NCBI GenBank assembly: GCA_935421135.1
Contig: OW285191.1
Span: 8,255,504-8,319,503, forward strand
Reading direction: 5' to 3'
From: Bugulina stolonifera
Lineage: Eukaryota > Bryozoa > Gymnolaemata > Cheilostomatida > Bugulidae
Length of the DNA: 64,000 nt
Position numbers and translations under genes: made by a program. The notes beneath the pieces were generated by a model. It was not told the DNA's origin. It did no database searches and saw only the letters and a list, made by a program, of their open reading frames with translations. Shown one piece after another: positions 12,401 through 24,400 of this stretch. Every line of letters begins with the position of its first letter. The stretch's first letter is position 1.

Positions 12401-15400
12401 TGTATGACATGCCACGCTTTCCTGGAGTAAACCACCTGTATGACATGCCACGCTTTCCCAGAGCACACCTGGAAAGGTTTACAGTTGCATGGCATGCCAC
12501 ACTTTCTTCCATCTATAAAAGCATTCAGCACCACATTGTGATTTACGTGATGATTGTGTGACCACCCACAAATGATAGCGGAAAACGGGTGTTTGGAGAA
12601 ATTAAAGATGTTTAAAATTAACCCCAAAAGTGCAAAATCTCAAAATCAGCTGTGGAACGTCCCGTTACTAACCTTGACCTCGTGTTCTCACCCCTACTTG
12701 AGATTAGAAAGACGTGGCTAAGCAGATCAACGTAGATTACACAACGTCGTCTAGGTAAGTTAGTGGTACAATGTTGTCAGCCAATTAGAATCTTTCCAGG
12801 TTTACCGGCATACCTTGACTATTTTAGCACTAGTTGCAATGTATTTCACAAATATAAGCAGTAATGCCTTATTTCATACAATTAGTTACTTCCATAGTTT
12901 TCCTCATACCGAAACTATGTGAAGGATTTAAGCAGCTGCTGATAGTCTATATAAAGGGACCTATGTGCTAACTTACAGTGTATCGTCGCAGATATCCGGT
13001 TTGGCCATCCTGTGGCCACTGGCTAAGTACTGGAGTATATCTGTAGGATCTATAGCTGGGTAAGGAGTTTCCCCTAATGACATCAACTCAAAGAGCACAA
13101 CTCCAAACGCCCAGCTATAAGTCATAAAAACAAACATGTAATAAATAGCACATTATTAATACACGTATAAGATAAATAATGGACACAATTAAATTAAAAG
13201 TATTGCTGAAGGAATAAACAGTGTGAAAGGCAACAGAGTGGTGGATGTATATAGCTAATGCTGATTATTTAAATATAAATGGTAGATTGTGAGGCTGAAA
13301 ATGTATAAAGAGAAGATAACTCTTAAATCATGCAGGCTATGCGCTGCAGCACAGAGAGTCTAACATAAGAAAACTACCTAGCAGGCCCACAGAGCATACT
13401 GTATGATAATTAGTATTTATTAATTAGACGCACTTCAACTCAGTATTATTATAATATCCTTCTGATCCAACTTTTTAGAAAATATGCGGACTAATATGGT
13501 TTAATAGGGTTAGTATTATCTAGGCATACGTATAATATAACAGAAGTAAACTGGTCCCAGGGTGTGTACTACACAATTCAGTTAATCCTCAAGGTCAGCC
13601 GTATTTATATTCAAATTGTATCAACATACTCCATGCTTGGAATGATAATGTGTTTAATCCACTATAGCCCTACTACAGTTATCCACCCCTAGTAATCTGT
13701 TGTGTAATACGTATATCCCACATATACCTTATACAATTCACCCCTTGTACATCCCCGTACATACCTTTTATAGTCTACTCCAACATGAATTTTTAAATCT
13801 CAATTTTCAGAAAACCATTTTGTGGCTGAAAGCCTCGACACCTCAAAGTAATGTTGACTCAGCTACAAAATGATTTCCTACTACCTCTAGATCCTAATAA
13901 GATACTATCCAGTATATAATCACACACTATCACTGCACTGACCCCACTAATATACTACAACAGACTACCACAAGTACAGCACTAACCACACTAATACACT
14001 ACAACAGACTACCACAAGTATAGCACTAACTCACACATCACTGGCTGTGGAAAACTTGAGTTCCGAAAGGGCTTCCATACTCAACCATTTGACGGGCAAC
14101 CGCTTGCTATGCTGTACTACATAGACATCACTGGTGTGTAGGTGTCGTGCCAGGCCAAAGTCAGCGATCTTTACGGTAAAGGTCTCGTCTAGTAAGAGAT
14201 TTCTGGCAGCAAGGTCTCGGTGTACATAACCCTTACTTGATATGTACTCCTGTCAACGAGTATATACATGTATATATTACATAGACACGTAGACATGCCG
14301 TATGACCATCGTACTCGAAGGTCAAGGATAAATCAGTCAAATGGAAGTCTTGTCACTCATCTACTGTATGGCTACCTTAGACCTTCGGTAATCTGAAACC
14401 ATTGATAAAACTTATAGAGAAATGGAGAAGCTATATACAATTTTATCATAGGTTGGAGAATGAGGAGGGAGGGACCATACAACACCCCGCTGACATTCAC
14501 ATGGTTTTATTTTCCACAAGTTGACCTACACATTGTGGACCTTCTTCTCTCCACCACAGGAAGTTGGCGTTACTTACTGATTGGACGATTACTGTGTGGT
14601 TCATTGCACCAACCAATTTGCTGTTTGTGGTGACAACATATTCCAATGTCTAAAAGGTTGTGTCTATTGTTCCAACTAGACAAAGTGAATACCATAAAGG
14701 AAGCTAGTACATACAACCAAGCTAAATCTATAGATCTAACGGGAAGACAAATCCAAACGCAGACAGAATTCAAATAATAAAGCCTTGATTAGATTTACAG
14801 GTAGTTGATGAACCTACGTCCTATGTATGCATGGTAATGATACTACATAGACAGCACATACCATGCCGGCCGTGATATCTACAGCCATCTTCAGCAGTTT
14901 AATGTATAGAGGAGCTTCCCTTTGAGCGTCTTCGTCTGCAAAGACCTCCAAATCCTGGATTGAACAGTAGATGACAATTGTTATATTGTTATTGCTTTGG
15001 ACATCAATGCAGCGGCGCATTTTTACTTAACGAGAGTAAATATAAAACTGACCTACATAATTTCAACCAATAACAACTCTGCTTTGATGGTAAATCGCAA
15101 GGAATTCAGACAGGAAATATAAACAAATAAATAGCCTACCTAATTACGCATTTAATGTGGAAAAAATAGAAATGAGTTAATTTTTATACATTATATCAAT
15201 TAATCTATATTAATTGCCACAGTATCATATTAAGAGCGGCAAGCCACATATAAAAAATTCAGCTATGCATTTTGGGTAATAAAAGACTGAATAATTGGTT
15301 ACGCAACAATGTGAAAGTCATGACTTATCTCCCCACGGCAACTAAATATGCTTCAAATTGATTATCAGAGCTACGAGGAGCTAATAACCGTGTGACCATA

Positions 15401-18400
15401 GCGATAGGATTAAGCTAGGCCTCACGTCAATTAGTGATTAATATCGTTAGACAAGTTAATATGGCATATTGACGCAAGGTTTCATATAATGAAGCTGCAT
15501 AACTCTCTGCCAGTTGATGTTAATATAATCACAGACATTACAGCTGATTTGCTAAGTATGTGACAGGTGGTAAACAGTGTTAAAAATGTTTGGGATTTGG
15601 GACCAACCAGGACCCACAGATCATCCATTAGCGGATTAACAGAGTTGATGCCACCATAAATACCAGCAAATTACAGCAGCAAGATCATCATATATTACAC
15701 CACTAGGCGGTTATTAAAAAAGAGAACACCATCGAGTAGAGTGGGGCCTGGCGAGTGGAGCCCATAAATTGACATTAAGAATAATTCATTTTCGTTGGAA
15801 ATCAAATAAGTTTTGAATCGAATGGCAAGACGGTGGAAAACAAAAATCTAGGTTCCTGATAGGTTGTATATAAACACATTATAGATATACAAGCCTAAAT
15901 ATAAGAATATGCTTCGACACAGACCATATTATGGTGAAATGATAAAACTACAGCCGGTCAAGGTAGCTGCAAGTCGGGGAGACAACTGCTAGGTTTAAGC
16001 TAAGAACTATTATCTAAGGTGTGACGCATGACAGATTTACAGATATTATCCTATTTTTTGTTGTTCGTTGAGGCAATTGTGCTAATTACTAAGAATGCGA
16101 TATCTTGTAAGGTCTCATGGAAATCGCATCATCATTTATGACATTTTATTGTTCATTTGGTGGAACACCCAGATGAAATCTGATCATGCGATATTCGGTT
16201 AAGTCTATTCATGTTGATAACAATATACACTGGTGTATGTAAATCACATCTAATCGTTGGAAACTGGTGTCAAATGTATCACACATCCGTTGGAAATGTA
16301 GAAATAGGAGATTTCTATGTTATATTATCTGTACTTCAATAAAATGTATTCATAGACTAATATTCAGCGTGTTAGTTAGTCATTAGTGGGCCACACATGA
16401 TGCTATTATCACACCAGCTACCAAAATACATGCATACAATGTACCATATGTAACTGCCACAGGGGGAAAGGAATGACAATTCCTAAGGAGTTGGGCATTT
16501 CACTTACATGTAAATTAAGGTATATTGCAACAATTATTATATATTATGGTGAGGTTTTAAGACACTACTAGGAAGTGACTGAGTTTACAAGTACCTGCTA
16601 ACACCTAATGACAAGTACCACAAAGCACATTAAGACACCTGCCAGCATATCTCTCTAGTAGGTAATCAGGATGAATATGTAGCAGAAGGAATACCACTAG
16701 AAATTCTACATGACCTAGTAGTGGTAATAGAGTTCTCATTTTTCAAAACCAAACATGTCGTTAGCAAACTTTACATATACGCGACTAATATAACATTCCA
16801 GTAGAATAATACAGTTACAAACGGTGATACAAAGACCACTCCTGACTGTTACTCACTAGGATGTTGGTTATGTTACACACAATAATTATAATTGTTGGCG
16901 GAAATACTGAAATTGTGAATTTGAGTCGATACTTATTGTTTCTCACCGAGAGAAGCGAGTGTAACAGGATATCGCGTTGAATCATCCTTTTAATTACGGA
17001 TAGAATGGAGAAGCTGAACTGTCTTTATATAGCTATTGTTATATCAGCTCTTAAGAAAGGTATACTAATGCCTTGGTCTTACTAAAACAAAATCTCCAGC
17101 AAAACCTGAAATAAAACTTCAACTACAGGTCACATTGTAAACTAGAAGTAACAGAATGCAGTTAGTATATTACCACGCTCTCTGTTCTTTGATGTTGAAG
17201 GTAAGTGAGGAGGTCTCCATTTGACGCGTATTCCATAACGAGGCAGACAGGATCAGAAATGGTCAAACAGCCTATCAGCTGTAAGATGTTCGGGTGTTGC
17301 TCTAGCTCTTTCATTACCATGATCTCTTGAATAAACTGTTGTCTTGAGAGATCAGTGTTACTGCCTGTTAAAAGAAGACATCAGAGAATGAACATGTGTC
17401 ATACAATGCCAATCAAATATAAAGTAATTGCACAACACAATATTATTTCTCTTTAAGTGAGAAAGAATGTAAGGGTTTGGTGGACAGTCTTGCATCACGA
17501 TAACAAAAAATGTCTAAATACTTCTCAAGTGAAATACGTGCAGAAAAGTGACTCGATCAACAGTATGACATGAATAAAAAATCCAACCATAAACCTTTAG
17601 AACGCATGTCTAACATGATACCCTAAATATGACTATCGACACGTTACGTGTTACGCTACGTGTCCCTACTAGCCACCGTCTGCAGAAATTTCTCGTCAAA
17701 AAGTACTACACCATAACTTTTAACCAACACCATTTCCAAGATGCCTCTATTTTGTCACCTGCAAGTCTATGCCTGACATACAAACGTGGGTGTCAGGATT
17801 TGAGACAAAACAGGAAATCCTCGTCTATTGCATGATTAAAGGAAAGTGAAAGTGATAAGTCTTACTGCATAATAATCATAAATCTTAGAACAGAAAGAGG
17901 ATGATTCTAACAGACGGATTGGTTTAGGTGTATGTGTGGGAGGAGATGAGTTGAAAATGAATGGGAAACCAGCTAACAGCCGCGGTGGCTAGGACCATAT
18001 GAGGACCAAACCACCTCTATGGACACAGAACTCCCATGGAACAGGAAGGGTCTCTGCCCACCACAGCTGCATAGGTAAGCCCACCTGTCATTTCAGTAGA
18101 ACACTTACATGCAGAATGCAAAACTAGCTGTCTATACAAGGTTCATTTCGGGAGGACTAAAGTAGGGGACTAAATATACAACCAAAACAGTAAGCAAAAT
18201 AACTTGCACACATCACAATCGATGTGAGCTGGTCAATCCTGAACACCTAACCTTGATAATAATTACTGATACCATAATAATGAGGCCGTGGATTAGCCAT
18301 CCACTGCAATCACAGGTTTCAGAAAGTATTAACAAATTTTATTGGATTATATGAAATACTAGTTCTATAATACAGTATTAGCCAGGGTGAAGATTAAAAT

Positions 18401-21400
18401 AATAATATTATATTATTACAAATTAATTAGTGGTGCTGTGGGCTAGTACTTATTACATGCAGCTGCTACACTATTCACTTTCTCTCCCATAGATACACAG
18501 ATATGCCTGGGCAAAGGATAACTTTCTAATTCTTTATTAAGCAGTCATTAGTTTATACTTGAATTTTGCAAAAAAGTCGTTTAGGGGAAAGTTTTATCTC
18601 AAAAATACACATGTATCGGCTCAGATAACAGATTAATACATAGCCGACGCCCACCATGTTCCAGCAATGGTGTATTACCATCTAGTAACTCGTAGTATAC
18701 ATGCACTCACCAATCTTATACCATATCATACAGTTACAAGCTTATTACAAATACATAATGCTGAGAGCCAAGACGTAATTTGAGTTGTCTTCTCCCAAAA
18801 TCTTCATGTTATGTTGTATTGTTACAATTTATCGTTCAACAGCTATCATCCATGATGTCAGAAAGGGTCACACATATCATACACCAACATGGTGATAAGG
18901 AGACTGTTATATCACGTGGAACTTATAAAAGCATGTACTTGCATGGATGTACCTGTATCTAGTGCTGATTATGTGTAGATAGTTAATATTATTGTGATAT
19001 CTTACACACCAAATTATAAATACAAACAAGTCTTACTAGTAGTATCCCATGCTCCAGCTAACTGATTTCTCTACTCTCATGGAAGATAACAGATAATCAA
19101 TTGACAAATTGAACCAAACTGTCATCAAATGGTAAAGTCTTCACACAATGTATGGGAAAGAATAGATAAATAAATGTGAGGAAATAGAACCTGAATGAGA
19201 AGATGAACTTATACCATGCTTATCTCCACACCATATGGTTGATATCATATAGTTTAGTTTATAATATGGTATAGTATATGTATATGGTATAGTATATGTA
19301 TATCGGTATAGTATATGTATATGGTATAGTATATGTATATGGTATAGTATATGTATATGGTATAGTATATGTATATGGTATAGTATATGTATATGGTATA
19401 GTATATGTATATGGTATAGTATATGTATATGGTATAGTATATGTATATGGTATAGTATATGTATATGGTATAGTATATGCTATGTACTATTTGTATATAG
19501 TATAGTATACAGTATAGTATAGTTAATATATTATGGTATAGTATATGGTATAGTTGTATATGGTATAGTTGTATATGGTATAGTTGTATATGGTATAGTC
19601 TATGGTGTGGTATATGATATAGTAACGCGCTTTCATGCTAGCCTGTGATCAAACCTTCATGCCTTATTATAAGGCTGACAAACACATGCACGTACATACA
19701 ACACAAATACATACTTAGCAACATTTTTTCTATGAGATTATTTGGTGGATACTTATTTTTCAACCAAAAGCATGTGTATTTGCACAAAATCTATGGAATA
19801 TGCAATCTAATGACGGAAAGCAATACGTGACCAGTTTAATGAGACTAGAAACATAACTACATAACCACAAATCCACAATCTGACCACAGCCTCCAGCACA
19901 GCATTGGTGAAGAATTCCAGGGTTAAACTACTGGAAGCGCTAAAGTTTGAATACCTTTCCCGGTACAGCATAATCACAACATCCCTTTGTAAGTTAATAA
20001 CTATTATACATGTCACACTCAGCGTATGTGACATGTGTAATAGAGTCACCCAACAGGACACAAGTTCAATTCGTGATGATCATGAAAAGAGATACTATTT
20101 CCTGTCATACTATCGAACAGCGAATAACCGAATGGATAGAGAGAATATGAGAAAGATTTACATAATGATTACACCAGCTGATAACTATGATTTTTACGAC
20201 ACACATTCCACGATCGTAAATGTTCGCTTACTATTGGACGATGAGTTAATCATTGACAACGCAATCCCTGATGATTCTAAGTGACACGATCCTACATTTG
20301 CTATACGACCAACCAACCAGGGGACCTGACTATACACTGTATATTGGGTCTTGTATTCAATTTCAGCTGAACTAAACATTCTTTATTAGTACTTAAAATT
20401 TTAATTTCGTATTTAGAAAGATAAAGTTCTAGGGTCACCATGGCTGAGTACTTATATAAGTTTTATAAGGATCTAGTATGGAGATATGCAGATGCTAGAG
20501 AGGAGATAAGTCAATGATTATTTACTAAAAATGTGGTCAAGTATGCAAAGTCATTAACTGGTAATCAAACGAATATGTGATTATATATTATTACCTCCAT
20601 ACAGCCAAGAATGCTGACTATCAGTGTTTAGTAACGTACCTGTTAAAGTTTTTAGAGCCACTGTTTGACTCTGACCATCTTTATCATCCTGAAGGAAGCA
20701 TTTGAATACGGAGCCGAAAGCACCGAAACCAATCTCTTCTCCCCATTCGATTGCGGAAGGAGATAACTCCCATTTATCTGCCTCATCCCTACAAATACAG
20801 TTAGCTGAACATGATGATGAGGGAAAGGATATACATGTATCTTAGAGCAAAGCAAAACCTCCACTTTATCCAGTGATTCGGTAACAATCTGGTTGGTACA
20901 GCTGAAGAAGTGGACCAGAACAATGAAAAAACTCAGTTTCCTCATGGAATGGTTCTCTATCTAATTCTCTGTGTAGATTAGCTGTAGATAGTATGATATC
21001 AATACATGGATAGGAGTTGCTTTCTCCTGCCGTTACTATATATAAGCAAAAGTGCACATAACTCCAAATTAGTATAATTTATAGATAAGCTTGAATGTGT
21101 ATGAGCATGGGTACCATTTAAATAACATAAGAAGTTGGTCTGCAGGCTGCCAATTTGGCGAAGATTAAATTACTAACAGATGTGATCCAAGGTTGAATAA
21201 ACTCAGATGATAAATGACCTTGGCTGTCTTGTTCTCGCTATGTAGATCAAGATTGCAATATGTACACATTCTGGTATTAGTACAACTACTATTGGCACAA
21301 TATGATACTATATAAACACATTATAAATGCACATATTACATCCTCAGCTAATCCAAACTTGGCAGATAGCCAACACATACATACACGTTAACGTATATAG

Positions 21401-24400
21401 CCTGATAGAGAGGGTTAGTCTGCAGATTGTCAAATACTGTACGTCTTGCTTCCTCCATGTTATCTTTATGACAATTACGTCTTCTTTTGAGGACCATGAA
21501 TACCACCGTTAGTATAGCTAGCACCGCTATGACTGACCCAATAGTAGAGGAGAGAATAACTCCAGCCGAGTTGATATCTGACTCTATAATCATACAAGGG
21601 AATTATTATTATACAATGAGAACCAGATAACATATATACATGTACATGTAATATAATAAGATACAATTGCCTTGGTAGACATAGTGAACATAGAACACTG
21701 CATTATATTATTGCTTGTTTTTATTGTACATGTATAACTTTGTGTCTTTTAGCACGGCGTGCCTTACACGTAAACCCCAGTAACTAAATGGTTCACCATC
21801 AGTTTAAATACTAACTACAACTTTTGATAGTCAACTGTTGGTATACATGCATACACTCCAATGCAGTATATCTATTTACATACCTGCTTTATACGGATCT
21901 GTGCTTGGTGATATTACCTTTAGACTAACTTCAGGGGAGCCTCCATGATTTTCCTCTGCAACAGCAAATAATATGTAGGGAATCAGAGGAGAACAACTCC
22001 AAAGTATTACTACAGAATCATTTTACACTTGCCCTTCAATATATAATCATGTACATGTAGCTATCATTTATTCTATGTTGGTATGGACAAGCTTATGATT
22101 AAAGTAAGAAGTTGTCCTCTCCGATAAAAAAGAGAGCATAACTCCCTGTTATGATGATCGAGTATTGTATAACAAGTCATCTACCACGGACATAGCTAGC
22201 TACACACACCTTGCTCAGACTGTCTATCGGGGGAGTACGGTACGTCATAGCGTGCCGGCACGAAGAGTTCGTTAAACAGATTACCGTGTACAGTAACGTT
22301 GTGTATACCTTTATCACTATTCGTGTAACCAGGCAATGCCACTGCCTGATCCTTACATAATGCAACTACCTGTAAAAATAATTATACTCACATTGAATAT
22401 TTACTCTCACAGAGGGGACTGCTACACAGTACAGTTGATAATGGAATTCATACAAATAACGACAATTCGTATTATATTGCACAGACATGTATATTATATA
22501 CGTACATGTACCTGTACATGCAAACGTATTGTATATATAACGTATATACAATGTACTTGTACATGTACGTTACAAATATACATTATACATATAATATACT
22601 GTCTTCACACACATTCAGATATAACTCGAGTATATACATGTACATGTACCTGCGTAGTCAAACTGGGCTTGAATAGCTATACAATGTACACATTACGTGA
22701 TGTAAATCATATGATAAGTTACATTGCTCACCTGTGCTGCAATGTATTTCCCATGAATATTGGTTCCGTTTATTTCAAAGCTGCAGTATTGCTTTGTTCT
22801 GTTCCTGGCAGGTGTAATCCACAGAAAGTCCACAGTATTGTTTATTGGAAACGAGGATGAGGATTCTGTTGAAATTAAATAATACCCATGACTTTTAACT
22901 GTATTCAGTTCTACAATGTACATGCTCGTAAATACAAGTTGAAATTGTCTTTCCTTGAGACATTTGGTACTATCAAACTCAACTCAATAACAATGATCAA
23001 AATGTGCCAGCATTCATTCATAATAATGTTATTATATTTACAAATGGAATAATTAACTAAGCCTAACAGAAAGATGTAGTAATATAAGTATTGTTCAACC
23101 CTGAAAAGGCACACAGGTGTATACAACTACATGTATTTACCTATGAGTTCATCGAGAAGACCCCATCGTATGACGTATGCTGCTACATGTTCTCCACCAG
23201 AGGGCGGTAACCAGCTAATATTGAGTGTAGTGTCATCAACGATCTCTGCAGTAGCACTGACTACATTAGAGGTTATTGCACACGGTGGTCTGCAGTGGGA
23301 GGAGTTGACGGGACAATCGTCTTCCTTTAGTTTGATTGGAGGAAGTGGGAACACACAGGTATGATCAAATCCAACATTCACCTAAAATAGAAAGGCAATC
23401 ACATTCATGTATATTATTATGGGTGTGCGAGATATTATTATTATTTATATTTTTCTGGGAAACTTTATATATTAAGTGAGCCTGGGCCTTAGCTAAGGAC
23501 CAGAGGGTTATCACCAATACCGTTTTACTGCAGAAATCTGGAAATACATATACATGTATATGAAGATATTTTAGAACTCACTTAAGTTTTATATTTTATG
23601 TAGGTTATAGCCTATATAACATTGCACATTGATATTACAATTTAAGTTATATTAGTCTATAAATCATATTATATATTACATACATACACAATGACTGTAT
23701 TACATATTGTATAACATACTACACAACCATTATATACAGTGTACATACTGTATATATATATACAATGTATTATATGTTGTATGATATACATGTACTATAC
23801 ATACACTGTACAAGCTGTACATTATATACAATGTATTATGCATGGATGTTGTATTATATACTATATATTACATACACATATACATGTACATTGTATTATA
23901 TGTTGTATTATACACCAACCTTTAGTACTGTCTGGTTAAGCACAGCAGTCCGAGCCGCCAGCATCACGAGACGCATGGAAGTAGGGCTTTTATACGTACA
24001 ATCCGCATCACTTCCTTTAGATGGTCTACAGTATGGCCCATCAAAGAATCCTCTATAGACTGAAAATAGAACAAGTGAATGATATTTAATTAATTTACAT
24101 AAATACTACTTGTATATAAATTATGTGTTTATATAATAGAAATACATGTATGTACATTGTATGTAGACAACACCTCATGCGAAAAAGAATAATTTATTCC
24201 ATAACAATACGGCATGCTATGTACATGTAAGCACAATGTTTGGCTACATGTAATTGCTGTATATAAATAGACACAGCAATTACATGTACAAATGTTTACA
24301 TGTATGTATTATACAATGTACATATACATATACATGTACGTGTAAGTACATAAAATTCTATGTACAGGAGAGAGTACAGTAAGATACATTATGACAACAA

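Noticed and set aside
12301..12627. 117- and 86-codon frames with internal repeats
   Set aside because: Produced by the 36-bp tandem repeat in an RTK intron; no splice-compatible exon.
20755..20768. GGAGATAACTCCC as a member of the small hairpin family
   Set aside because: It lies in an RTK kinase exon and is explained by conserved codons (WELSP); the match is coincidental.
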